A DNA stretch of 22,179 nucleotides from a virus (IMGVR_UViG_3300047362_000894:1-22179), one strand, 5' to 3'; positions 6,374 through 13,988 are shown, counted from the first letter of the stretch. Numbers and translations are program-made. The notes: a model not told the origin generated them from the sequence alone.

Positions 6374-7132
6374 TCAGGCTAAAACAAACCGATTTTTGAA
6401 CTCTTGAACAGTAATTGTGTTGTAGTTTTCAAGTTTATTTAGTTCCTCTGGACAATAATTATCTGGTGCTATTACCCTTACAAACTCAGTTTTTTCATGT
6501 TCTTTTACTACACTAGTTGTTTGTCGTAACCAATTTCCAAAGAATGTAGCACTATCTTGTGACTTTTTGTAGTTAGGAGTATCAGCATATAAGTTATTAA
6601 ACTTCATACCGTCTTTTAATCCTTTGTAGTCAAAGCCTAGTATATAAATTGTTTTATGTCGATGTTGTGCTGATAACCATAATGCTGTTGGTCCACTTGA
6701 CCAACCTTTTCCTGGTTGAAAATAATTAAAATGTTGAAGACCTTCGTAGGACTTATTATAATTTGTCCATACTTGATTTTTATGTTGATACATTGATTTA
6801 TTAATTTCTAAAATCATTTTAACATCAACCGCAACTAAGTAATCTGGTCTAAATGTTCGATACAAAGCATTACATCCATATACCGGACCGTACTTTTTTA
6901 GCTCTTCGGGCTCTATGCTTTTTCTACTTAAACCGTTACCTAAAACAAATGCTGTATTTTGATTGTGAGCAAATCTACTTTCGTCTACTATTTCTTGATG
7001 TGCAAAGTTTATTGGTTTAGCACGTTTAGCAAACTGTTCTTTTTTGTCGTCAGACATTTTTTCTAAACGTCTAATCTCCATTAAACGTGTTGCTTCTTCT
7101 TTTGAATATTTGGTCTTATCTAATTTTGCCAT
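6374..7132 (-). CDS. Rossmann-like protein in the head cluster (FVLGNGLSR motif)
   Basis: 252 residues. After a charged helical N-terminus (about 1-45) comes FVLGNGLSRK at 62-71, then GCNALYRTFRPDYLVAVD at about 86-103, and later IYILGFDYKGL. A glycine-rich loop after a strand followed by a C-N and an (V)AVD strand is the layout of the DUF115/MptE-like and sialyltransferase-like Rossmann proteins, so a nucleotide-sugar or nucleotide binding fold is plausible. I recall similar proteins beside gp20 in other marine T4-like phages, without known function. The start overlaps the previous stop by one base (TAATG), so translation is coupled to the 82-aa gene. T4 itself has no such gene between 20 and 21. 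Function is not assigned. Confidence 0.6.
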   Translation of the reverse strand: MAKLDKTKYSKEEATRLMEIRRLEKMSDDKKEQFAKRAKPINFAHQEIVDESRFAHNQNTAFVLGNGLSRKSIEPEELKKYGPVYGCNALYRTFRPDYLVAVDVKMILEINKSMYQHKNQVWTNYNKSYEGLQHFNYFQPGKGWSSGPTALWLSAQHRHKTIYILGFDYKGLKDGMKFNNLYADTPNYKKSQDSATFFGNWLRQTTSVVKEHEKTEFVRVIAPDNYCPEELNKLENYNTITVQEFKNRFVLA

Positions 7133-7380
7133 TAAACACCGGCAGCGGCTGCTTGCGCTGCTATCCCATACATCTGTCTAACAAAATCTAATTCGTCAGC
7201 TTTCTCATTTGTATGTAGCTCGCTTGCTTTCCTTGCACGGTTAATTTGGCGTAGGGTGAGTCTTGTCTTTCTTGTATCGTCAAAATTGACAATTGAATCA
7301 TCATATTCGGGCTCATAGCGATTGTCGTCTACAGGCTCAATTGTTTCTTTATCAAAATAAAATAATTCTCTTAATATCAT
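7132..7380 (-). CDS. Small head-cluster protein following the portal (gp67/68 position)
   Basis: 82 residues in two parts: an acidic first half (about 1-35, many Asp and Glu) and a basic helical second half with TRLTLRQINRARKASE at about 40-55, then FVRQMYGIAA and an Ala-rich end. It starts 8 bases after the portal stop with no ribosome site, so it is probably translated by coupling to the portal gene. In T4 the acidic core gene 67 occupies this slot; similar TRLTLRQIN proteins are found in marine T4-like phages as I remember, unnamed. A role as a core or portal-associated factor is inferred from position only. Confidence 0.6.
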   Translation of the reverse strand: MILRELFYFDKETIEPVDDNRYEPEYDDSIVNFDDTRKTRLTLRQINRARKASELHTNEKADELDFVRQMYGIAAQAAAAGV

Positions 7381-7385
7381 AATAC

Positions 7386-7393
7386 TATTTATA
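7386..7393 (-). promoter_or_regulatory. TATAAATA octamer at the end of the portal gene
   Basis: An exact T4 late octamer on the minus strand, overlapping the portal stop codon. Transcription from it would start almost at the ATG of the 82-aa gene, leaving no leader, so its use is doubtful. Confidence 0.25.
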
Positions 7394-9134
7394 TCGTTTG
7401 GTCAGTTGCCGGTGCACCCGGTGCTGCTGTGTCGCCGCCTGTTGCTGTTTCAGGTGGAGTTGCTTCTGCGCCAATTTCTGCTGTTTCGTCATCTGGTGCA
7501 ATATCCTCTGCTCCACTAATGTCAGCACTAATGCCTGCTGAACTAATTCCTGCTCCACGCATTTCTGCACTTGCATCTGCTGCTGGTTGATTTAATGTTT
7601 CGTCATTTTCTTCACGCCACATACGTTCATTCTCTGCAATCTCTTCAGCACTCATGCCCAAGAATCGTTTCATTGCAAAACGATTTGAAATATAAGGTAT
7701 AGCACTCATTTGTGTATATGTTGGAACACGAGCATTATCAAGTTCTGATTGTCTATATGCTGCAAAGTTTTGCGGTGGTTCAAATTCTAAGTCAAACATT
7801 GCTGTGTCAATGTTTACACCTTTTTCTAATAGATATCTTTTAAATTCTTGATTAAAGTCTTCTATAATAAGACCTTGTAAACGTTCACAGTATGTGTTGA
7901 AACGCAATTCTTGAATAAATGCTGTACCTACTCTACCATCATTATATGATGAAGTTGCGTCATCACCGCCGGTAGGCAAGTAGCTGCTAGGGATTCGTAA
8001 ACCGCGTACGAGCTTATTAGTAAAATATCGTAAGTCATCAATCTCTCCTAAGTTAGTTCCGCCTGGTAGTGTTTCAACTTTAGATCCTCTACCTTCTGCT
8101 GTTTGTGGGAAAAAGTAATCTTCGTTAATTGACAGAGGATTGTAAGAACTGTCTATGACATTTGTGCCTCCACCTGTCGCTGATGGGATCCTTCTTTGAT
8201 GGATTTCCGTTTTAACACGTTCAACAAATTGCATAGCAAGGTGTGATGGCATGTTACCCACATCAACGTAGAATACTCTGCGCTCAGGCGCACGTTGTAC
8301 ACGATAGATAATAATAGCATCTTCGAGTAATTCTTTTTGTTTGAATACTTTAAATATTGTTTCTAATAATGAGTTACCAAAAGGAAAGTTATTGTCTAAT
8401 CCTTCTGACAGGCTTAGGTGTAACACATGCTGTGCGTCGACAGCAACTTCGCCTTCTTCAATAGCAAAACGTGAACCTGGTGGTACATTAACACCGCCAG
8501 TCATTCCTCTTGCTCCGCCAGTTTGATAACTTGCGCCAGGACTACTTATGTTACCGTTTGTAATATGCGGTGATGTTGCAACCATTTCTTTGAAATTTAA
8601 GTTTACATCTTTGATAATGTACTGTTCAGGCTTTTTGCCGTCTGATTCATTTACAATAATACGTGTAAGTTTTGCAGGATCAACATGAAATAATTTTTTT
8701 GTTTCTGGATCTCTTAGAAATATTGCATCTCCGTATTTGAATACATTACGGAATGTTCTAAACATACGTGTTTCAAAATTATTAATTTTGCACCATTGTT
8801 TTAGGTACTGACCTAAAATATTAATTTCGTTATTAGTTGCTGCTTTGTTATAATGAAAATTAAAGTTAGTTCCGTTTTCATCATTTTTTTGTGTACAAAA
8901 CTCAGCAAGGATATCAAGTGCAGCATTTACTTCACTGTCGTTGTCCATTGTGTTATATTGTCCGTAGCGTTCAACTCTATTTGGGCTACCTACGTATACA
9001 TCTGGTAAGTAACTTGAATAGTTTGATCTTGCAGGACCTGGTCGACCGTTTGCACCGCCTCCGCTTATTGGTCCGTAGCTACCGCTTAGATTGTCGCCTG
9101 TGGGCACTGGGGTAAAATATTTTTTCCAACTCAT
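7389..9134 (-). CDS. 20: Portal vertex protein gp20
   Basis: Dodecameric portal through which DNA is packaged and ejected, and the nucleus for head assembly. The protein is 581 residues (T4 gp20: 524). It shows the family's typical sequence: YGQYNTMDNDSEVNAALDIL (57-76), FKYGDAIFLRD, the long central region with LEDAIIIYRVQRAPERRVFYVDVG, and the YFFPQTAEGRGSKVETLPGG segment with LRYFTNKLVRGLRIPSSYL, which are hallmarks of gp20 used in marine surveys. An extra C-terminal tail rich in Ala, Gly, Glu and Thr (last about 60 residues) looks disordered. A GGAAGAG site lies in the end of the upstream gene, one base away, and a TATAAATA box lies 85 bases upstream. Confidence 0.95.
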   Translation of the reverse strand: MSWKKYFTPVPTGDNLSGSYGPISGGGANGRPGPARSNYSSYLPDVYVGSPNRVERYGQYNTMDNDSEVNAALDILAEFCTQKNDENGTNFNFHYNKAATNNEINILGQYLKQWCKINNFETRMFRTFRNVFKYGDAIFLRDPETKKLFHVDPAKLTRIIVNESDGKKPEQYIIKDVNLNFKEMVATSPHITNGNISSPGASYQTGGARGMTGGVNVPPGSRFAIEEGEVAVDAQHVLHLSLSEGLDNNFPFGNSLLETIFKVFKQKELLEDAIIIYRVQRAPERRVFYVDVGNMPSHLAMQFVERVKTEIHQRRIPSATGGGTNVIDSSYNPLSINEDYFFPQTAEGRGSKVETLPGGTNLGEIDDLRYFTNKLVRGLRIPSSYLPTGGDDATSSYNDGRVGTAFIQELRFNTYCERLQGLIIEDFNQEFKRYLLEKGVNIDTAMFDLEFEPPQNFAAYRQSELDNARVPTYTQMSAIPYISNRFAMKRFLGMSAEEIAENERMWREENDETLNQPAADASAEMRGAGISSAGISADISGAEDIAPDDETAEIGAEATPPETATGGDTAAPGAPATDQTI

Positions 9135-9135
9135 A

Positions 9136-11172
9136 TTATGCTCTTCCTAATCCGCTCATTAAATTGCCCGCACTGCGCATTGTTCTAATCTGTTTATTTC
9201 CAATATCTTTCTGCATGTTATTTATATTAACTAATTGTAACATGGTTTGGTTCAGAATGTCAAGTTTTTCTTCTACAGATCCGCCCTGCGGCATTGTAGC
9301 CATAGCTGTTTTAGCCGCTTCTGTCATAGGAGCACCCATAGTTGCCATCTGATCTTGTAATTGTTGTGCCATATCTGGCATTCTATTCAGCATTGACTTC
9401 ATATTTGGTATAATTGATCCGTCCATGTTAGGCACAAACGTTTCTGGTCCGAGTTCACCAATTTTGTATGCAACATTTTCCATTACGCCGCCACCGATTG
9501 CTTTACTTCCTTGTTCTGATGTACTAACTGAATTCTGTGAATCGTTTTTGTCTGCATCTCGTGCTTGATCTAACACGTCAACTGGTGTTACACGAATTGC
9601 ATTACCATTTGTTACGCCTTTAAAAAGTTCAGTAAAATTATTTCTATCTGTTAATATTGGATTCATTTCAGCATCATCACCAATAAAATTACCAAGATCA
9701 AAACTTTCTCTTAATTGCCTTGTAATCTCTACTGTAGCCCGAATACCTTCTGCTATGTTGTTTTGTAATACTGTATTTGCTGATAAATTTTTTGCTACAG
9801 TACCTTGCACATCTGCTGCACTATTTGCTAACTCAATTGTAGCTTTGTTTAACTCTCTAGATATTGATTGTCCTTCAGAGCCGCCACCTGTTTGAGCCCT
9901 TACTACATTTCTAGCTTCTTCTAAATAAATTTTAGCTGCTTCTGCGGTGCTAACAGTTCCTTCACCAGCGGCCTGCATTCTTGCTTGTACTTTTTCAACA
10001 CCTTCTGTGAATGCTCTAGTTTCTGCAATAACTTTAGCTTGAGATTCACCAATAGAATTAAGTTGGCCAACTGATGCAGCAAATAATTGTGTGTCACCAA
10101 CTGATTCTTCTGCAAATGCAGCTTTTGCTTGGTCTGACAGTCTAGCAATTTCTTTGTTCTTTTGTGCTGTTGTCATGTTAGATTCTCTAACTCTTTGCAT
10201 TGCTTCGATGTTTGCAGCAGTTTCAGGATGCATTAGTTTAAAGTTTTTCGTCATGTCGCTCATCGGCACGCCGGTTTGATTCATGTCTTGTGCAAATGCT
10301 TTTGCTGCTGATCCTAATGGTCCTAAAGAAACCAACGCTGTATTCATTGTTTGAGTTGCATCATGGATGCCTCTATTTTCCATACGTCTGTTTGCAGCAA
10401 TATTCTTACCATCACGTTGCGAATCAACTAGGTCTTGTTTTTGTTTTTCAGCACTTTCACCGCTTATCTCGGCCATTACAGCAATATTTTGAGCCATATC
10501 TAATGTTGCTTGAGTAACCGCTTTATCGCTCATTCCTGTTAGCATAGCTTGTCTACCAAGTAAACTAGCATTGGTCAACAGCATTTCATTAGATTCTTCT
10601 AAACTATAACCTAAATTTGCCATACCTGCAATAACTTTACCGTCTTCAAACATCACTCTTGATAGTTCAGAAAATCTTTTAGCACCTTGGTTAACACTTC
10701 CTCCAAGAACAGTTAAATTTTGTGCATTATTTCCAACCATATTTGCAAATACGTCTAATGTCATTCTAGTGTTTGCAGTTGCAGCCCGCAGAGCTCCTAG
10801 GTCACCATTAAATCCAGCACCAACTTTTGAAAGTGATTGGAATGTACGTTGTGTATCATCTAAATAACCAATAAAATCAGCGGCTGAATTGCCGAATGAC
10901 TTAAATATCGGCGGCAAGACACTTGCCTGGCTTTTCATATTTTCTACAACTGATGATTGGTTAGTTAAAAACTTAGTAAAATTACTAGCTGCATTAGTGG
11001 CGTTGTTAACGCTTTTTCCAAAGTCAGTGCTACTGCCACCGCTGGTGCCACCACCACCACCACTAGATGATGTTTGTTGGCTCTTGGCAATCCCTGATTT
11101 TTTTAATGCTCCAACTAATGCGGTTTGGAGTTGTCCTACTGTTAATTCACTTACTGGGTCATCTGAAGCCAT
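9136..11172 (-). CDS. Tape-measure-like tail protein
   Basis: 678 residues. A Gly/Ser-rich linker near 37-50 is followed by long Ala-rich helical sequence for most of the length. Near the C-terminus, residues about 572-590 read GELGPETFVPNMDGSIIPN, a motif (GE.GPE.FVP...G.I.P) found near the end of many phage tape measure proteins. Such proteins fill the tail tube, set tail length and are passed into the host. T4's equivalent is gp29 (590 residues). The gene is divergent from the tail-assembly chaperone gene at 11256, the usual partner of a tape measure, which supports the call. A GATAAATA late box is upstream and a weak GGAAAC ribosome site precedes the ATG. Its place next to gp20 differs from T4. 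An alternative is another long virion protein with the same motif. Confidence 0.6.
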   Translation of the reverse strand: MASDDPVSELTVGQLQTALVGALKKSGIAKSQQTSSSGGGGGTSGGSSTDFGKSVNNATNAASNFTKFLTNQSSVVENMKSQASVLPPIFKSFGNSAADFIGYLDDTQRTFQSLSKVGAGFNGDLGALRAATANTRMTLDVFANMVGNNAQNLTVLGGSVNQGAKRFSELSRVMFEDGKVIAGMANLGYSLEESNEMLLTNASLLGRQAMLTGMSDKAVTQATLDMAQNIAVMAEISGESAEKQKQDLVDSQRDGKNIAANRRMENRGIHDATQTMNTALVSLGPLGSAAKAFAQDMNQTGVPMSDMTKNFKLMHPETAANIEAMQRVRESNMTTAQKNKEIARLSDQAKAAFAEESVGDTQLFAASVGQLNSIGESQAKVIAETRAFTEGVEKVQARMQAAGEGTVSTAEAAKIYLEEARNVVRAQTGGGSEGQSISRELNKATIELANSAADVQGTVAKNLSANTVLQNNIAEGIRATVEITRQLRESFDLGNFIGDDAEMNPILTDRNNFTELFKGVTNGNAIRVTPVDVLDQARDADKNDSQNSVSTSEQGSKAIGGGVMENVAYKIGELGPETFVPNMDGSIIPNMKSMLNRMPDMAQQLQDQMATMGAPMTEAAKTAMATMPQGGSVEEKLDILNQTMLQLVNINNMQKDIGNKQIRTMRSAGNLMSGLGRA
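9219..9226 (-). promoter_or_regulatory. Candidate late promoter for gp20 (TATAAATA)
   Basis: An exact match to the T4 late octamer on the minus strand, inside the 3' end of the tape-measure-like gene and 85 bases before the portal ATG. It would give the head operon its own late start. Confidence 0.55.
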
Positions 11173-11208
11173 TTTGTTTCCAATTTATAATATGCATACT
11201 TTATAAAG

Positions 11209-11216
11209 CATAAATA
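11209..11216 (+). promoter_or_regulatory. Candidate late promoter (CATAAATA) for the tail chaperone
   Basis: CATAAATA on the plus strand, 40 bases before the ATG at 11256, with a GGAAAGGA ribosome site between. It forms a divergent pair with the minus-strand box at 11236-11243. Confidence 0.55.
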
Positions 11217-11235
11217 ATAGTATGTTAGTTATTAG

Positions 11236-11243
11236 TATTTATC
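11236..11243 (-). promoter_or_regulatory. Candidate late promoter (GATAAATA) for the tape-measure gene
   Basis: GATAAATA on the minus strand, 64 bases before the ATG at 11172. It lies downstream of the plus-strand box, so the two late units overlap face to face across about 35 bases. Confidence 0.55.
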
Positions 11244-11255
11244 GGAAAGGATTAT

Positions 11256-12122
11256 ATGAGTAGTTTTCTTCAAGATTATAAAAGACAGCCTAAATTATTT
11301 ATTGACTTGCCTAGCCAAGGTCATTTCTATGATCACACAGTAATAGCTGATAATAAGTTTTCTTCAATACCTGTTTTTGGTATGAACGCTATGGATGAGA
11401 TACTATTTAAAACACCTGATGCATTATTTACAGGCAATGCAACAGCAGAAGTCATAAAAAGTTGTATACCAGACATTACAGATCCTTGGAAATTAGTAGG
11501 TTTTGATATTGACTATATCTTAGTAGCAATACGTATTGCTACATATACTGACGATCTTCCTGTCAAAACAACTTGCCCTAGTTGTAGTAATGACAATGAT
11601 AGTATTCTTAGTTTAACATCTTTAATTGAAAATTTTAATAATTACAAAATTGAAAATAATTTTAAAATTGACGATCTTACTTTTAAACTAAAGCCGTTGA
11701 CTTACAAACAAATGTCAGATATTGCTATTGAAAATTATACCTTAGAAAGACAAATTATACAAATTGCTAAAAATAAAGATTTTACAGATAATCAAAGAGA
11801 CAACGAAACTCAAAAAATATATAATAAAATGAACGAGTTAAATCTTAGCACTGCTGTATTATACATTCAATCAATCGATAATAGTGCAAATACTGAAACT
11901 GATGCACAATTAATTAAAGATTTTATTTCAACAAATGATACTAGATTTTATAAAGAATTAAAAGAAAATATTTTTGATTTAAGTAATCAGTGGAAGTTAC
12001 CTAACTTAGAAGTAGTGTGTGGCGCAGAAGAGTGTGGACACAAATATAAGTCACAAATCGATCTGGACTACTCAAATTTTTTCGGACTACAATTCTTACA
12101 CTCGAGGAATCTGATCAATTAA
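11256..12122 (+). CDS. 26: Baseplate hub / tail-assembly chaperone, gp26-type, zero-frame product
   Basis: 288 residues starting MSSFLQDYKRQPKLFIDLPS, a typical beginning of the T4-like gp26/gp51 hub-assembly family (RQPK.FI.LPS.G.FY). Residues about 49-72 (KTPDALFTGNATAEVIKSC) and DILVAIRIATY-like sequence follow. Two cysteine pairs, CPSC near residue 109 and C...C in CGAEECGHKY near 254, look like a split zinc ribbon. In T4 this family acts in assembly of the central hub and tape measure and is not a major virion part. The gene starts behind a GGAAAGGA site and late box and is divergent from the tape-measure-like gene. The zero frame stops at 12122, soon after a slippery run, and the -1 frame stays open and conserved to 12316. 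Confidence 0.75.
   Translation: MSSFLQDYKRQPKLFIDLPSQGHFYDHTVIADNKFSSIPVFGMNAMDEILFKTPDALFTGNATAEVIKSCIPDITDPWKLVGFDIDYILVAIRIATYTDDLPVKTTCPSCSNDNDSILSLTSLIENFNNYKIENNFKIDDLTFKLKPLTYKQMSDIAIENYTLERQIIQIAKNKDFTDNQRDNETQKIYNKMNELNLSTAVLYIQSIDNSANTETDAQLIKDFISTNDTRFYKELKENIFDLSNQWKLPNLEVVCGAEECGHKYKSQIDLDYSNFFGLQFLHSRNLIN
12074..12083 (+). promoter_or_regulatory. Slippery site for programmed -1 frameshift
   Basis: In the zero frame the codons read TCA AAT TTT TTC. This contains two overlapping heptamers of the X XXY YYZ form: A AAT TTT (12074-12080) and T TTT TTC (12077-12083). Slipping back one base on either leads into the open -1 frame. An 11-base direct repeat (AATCTGATCAA at 12108-12118 and 12122-12132) lies downstream; whether it forms a stimulating structure is not clear. 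Confidence 0.75.
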
Positions 12123-12316
12123 ATCTGATCAAACAACTTGAAAACGATATCAAACAAATCAAAGATGATAGGTATCGTTTAGGTTGGTATATGAGAGGGT
12201 CTGTTTCTTACAAAGAACTAATGTATAGTTTAAGTCATGATGATATAGAAATTTATAACAAAATTATCAAAGATAACATCGAAACTACTGAAAAAACTAA
12301 TCTGCCTTTAATTTAG
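12083..12316 (+). CDS. -1 frame extension of the tail chaperone (gp51-like C-terminal domain)
   Basis: The frame one base back is open from 12050 to the TAG at 12314-12316. It encodes about 77 residues after the slippery site, among them TLEESDQLNLIKQLEND, then GWYMRGSVSYKELMYSLS, and an end ETTEKTNLPLI. The WYMRG.-.-(E) block and the ...T...LP. ending are what I associate with the small gp51-type partner of gp26 in T4-like marine phages. No ATG, GTG or TTG start with a ribosome site exists before the conserved WYMRG block; the first ATG (12191) falls inside it. The likely product is therefore a fusion of about 353 residues made by -1 frameshifting, analogous to lambda gpG-gpGT. It overlaps tail-to-tail by 20 bases with the 12297-13490 gene, and a plus-strand terminator follows. 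Confidence 0.75.
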   Translation, partial: RTTILTLEESDQLNLIKQLENDIKQIKDDRYRLGWYMRGSVSYKELMYSLSHDDIEIYNKIIKDNIETTEKTNLPLI

Positions 12317-13490
12317 CTTTAAATTTAGGTAATAGTTTTTTACCTTTTTTGTAAGCTGCTAATATTTCAGGATCACTTTTAATTATTTTTTCTAAGTCAC
12401 TCTTAATAGCACTACTAGATTTTTCCTCAACTATTGTTGCACTTTCGCCAAATATGCCACTAGTAAAATCTGGAATACCTGCCGTTGTTGAGGCACTGCC
12501 AATCCCGTCAGCAAATTGGTTGCCTAGTTCTTGTATCCTGTCTAAAGCTCTAGCCCATCTACATGATTGTTCCAAGCCAAGAAAAGTGCTACCGACAAAA
12601 TTTTCTAGTTTTTCTTGTACGCCAAGAGCATCCAAGCATCTACGTATTAACTCTGGACCTCCAATTAGCCAAGCACCGCCTGCAATAATTGACAGCACCA
12701 CGGTTGTTCCGCCGCTTGATACTCCTAATGCAATAAAAAGAGCACTTGCTACTGCAATAGCCGCTGGTGTAGACGCAGCTGTAAAAAAACCTACGAATAC
12801 TTCAAATATTAATTCTGTAGTTAGACTTACTACTTTACGATAGGCTCTTGCAACATATAGTGGAACGCCACCGTCGGCTGTAGCAATGCTTCCTATTGTT
12901 TTACATCTTGATGGATCGGTCATTCCAGCTTTAACAAGTGATCTTAGATATGCATCAAACGCATCTTCAAGTTGCGGAACATTCAGTGCAACTTGTATAT
13001 ATGAACCTACAGCACCTAACCCTAATTTTCTGACAAGCCACATAATCCTTCTTAACCATTTTTTAAAAAACCCGCTAGATGCCTTTTTCATGTCCGCTTC
13101 TATTTTATCTAAACGTGCTTTTAGTTCAGCTTCTCCACCACCATCAATATTCGAAGGTACAGCTTTAGGAGCCTTTACCTTAGTAGTATTTCCTGAAGGA
13201 GCATCTGCTTTAGGAGCTGCTGTTGTAGTGCTCGTACCTAATCCAATATTTAACGGAGTTAATTTTTTTGGATCTAATAATTTTTTAATCGAAACGTTAA
13301 ACGTTTTGCCCTTAGAATCCTTAAAGGAAACTTGGTTTGGATTACCGTTTTTCGCAGGACCTACTATAGTTCCTTTACTAACACTACCATTTTTATTTGC
13401 AAAAGCTGCCTTTGTACCAGTAATTTCTGTTCCGATGCCACTAATTTTTGGTTCAATCCTAGGGGCTTCTGTAATATGATATATTTTCAT
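12297..13490 (-). CDS. Putative internal head protein with capsid targeting sequence and membrane segments
   Basis: 397 residues, family not recognised. The N-terminus MKIYHITEAP resembles the capsid targeting sequence of T4 internal proteins (MKTYQEFIAEA), with a gp21-type cut site I-T-E/A after Glu8. Next comes a Lys/Gly/Ser/Thr-rich, small beta-like region (about 12-75, with KAAFANKNGSVSKGTIVG), then a low-complexity linker (80-118) and a helix (118-138). There follow hydrophobic stretches at about 146-168, 223-257 and 262-278 that look like membrane segments, and a Lys-rich end. I infer packaging inside the head, trimming by gp21, and possible action on the host membrane on ejection. A CATAAATA late box and an AAGGA site precede it. 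Confidence 0.55.
   Translation of the reverse strand: MKIYHITEAPRIEPKISGIGTEITGTKAAFANKNGSVSKGTIVGPAKNGNPNQVSFKDSKGKTFNVSIKKLLDPKKLTPLNIGLGTSTTTAAPKADAPSGNTTKVKAPKAVPSNIDGGGEAELKARLDKIEADMKKASSGFFKKWLRRIMWLVRKLGLGAVGSYIQVALNVPQLEDAFDAYLRSLVKAGMTDPSRCKTIGSIATADGGVPLYVARAYRKVVSLTTELIFEVFVGFFTAASTPAAIAVASALFIALGVSSGGTTVVLSIIAGGAWLIGGPELIRRCLDALGVQEKLENFVGSTFLGLEQSCRWARALDRIQELGNQFADGIGSASTTAGIPDFTSGIFGESATIVEEKSSSAIKSDLEKIIKSDPEILAAYKKGKKLLPKFKAKLKAD
12327..12350 (+). terminator. Intrinsic terminator for the chaperone transcript
   Basis: AGGTAA/TTACCT stem with a 7-base loop and a run of six T on the plus strand, starting 11 bases after the -1 frame stop. It is embedded in the coding end of the convergent gene, and its place fits a transcript that includes the frameshift extension. 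Confidence 0.55.
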
Positions 13491-13517
13491 GAGATATCCT
13501 TAATCATTAGTTGTATG

Positions 13518-13525
13518 TATTTATG
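13518..13525 (-). promoter_or_regulatory. Candidate late promoter (CATAAATA)
   Basis: Minus-strand CATAAATA 28 bases before the ATG of the 397-aa protein, with TTAAGGAT as ribosome site in between. A perfect 9-bp hairpin (13524-13544) lies directly upstream of it. Confidence 0.55.
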
Positions 13526-13544
13526 TTTTAACTTCGTTAAAACA
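13524..13544. repeat. Perfect hairpin TGTTTTAAC-TTC-GTTAAAACA
   Basis: Nine-base perfect inverted repeat with a 3-base loop, touching the late box at 13518-13525. It could act on either strand. No long T-run follows on the minus strand. Confidence 0.6.
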
Positions 13545-13545
13545 A

Positions 13546-13988
13546 GTTTTCGCTAACGCTCAAACTATTTACTTCGTATATGATTATGTGTGATAGAAGT
13601 AATATACTTGAATTAAAGCAATATTACGAAGTAATATTGTAATTGCTTCATGTAGATTGTTTCAGTCAGATGGAACCTACACAGCGGTTCCATCTAATCT
13701 TGGTCTTCATGTGAGTTCGTCACAGCCGAGATTCGGAAGTAGGTAATTGTTTATACACTTAGTTCAATGGGCTCTGACCTTTCCCAACCTACGTCGACAT
13801 CGCTTACGCTACCTCTCGCTTCGTTCCTATTGCTAAAGAGTTTTTATGAACTGTGTTGTGTTTTTCGATTGCTAACAGTCAACCTACGCCAATCCTGCCG
13901 CCCTACTACCGGACGCGGCTCAACGTGTACGAGTGTCCTTATCACGGGACCTTTTTCTCAGCGGTATTTGTAAACTGGCCCGCCAACC
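13546..13988. other. Long gene-free region with several strong hairpins
   Basis: No convincing reading frame on either strand, and the second half (about 13780-13980) is clearly richer in G and C than the rest of the window. Hairpins seen: CAATATTAC/GTAATATTG (13619-13639); AGATGGAACC/GGTTCCATCT (13668-13695, 10 bp); AATCTTGG/CCGAGATT (13696-13733) enclosing GTGA/TCAC. The third stem has one T-G pair that is a wobble only if the plus strand is the RNA, hinting at plus-strand transcription. CAACCTACG occurs twice (about 13784 and 13879). A weak plus-strand promoter candidate is TTGAAT (13609) with TAATAT 18 bases on. It is probably a noncoding RNA or regulatory region; strand and ends are unknown. 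Confidence 0.45.

Noticed and set aside
12454-13479. Plus-strand open frames (129 and 197 codons) opposite the 397-aa gene
   Set aside because: Shadows of the minus-strand gene; no ribosome sites, and the minus frame has a late promoter and ribosome site.
13767-13973. Plus-strand 68-codon frame, and an overlapping frame reading NVYECPYHG
   Set aside because: No ribosome site, amino-acid use unlike other genes here, and the region looks like structured RNA.
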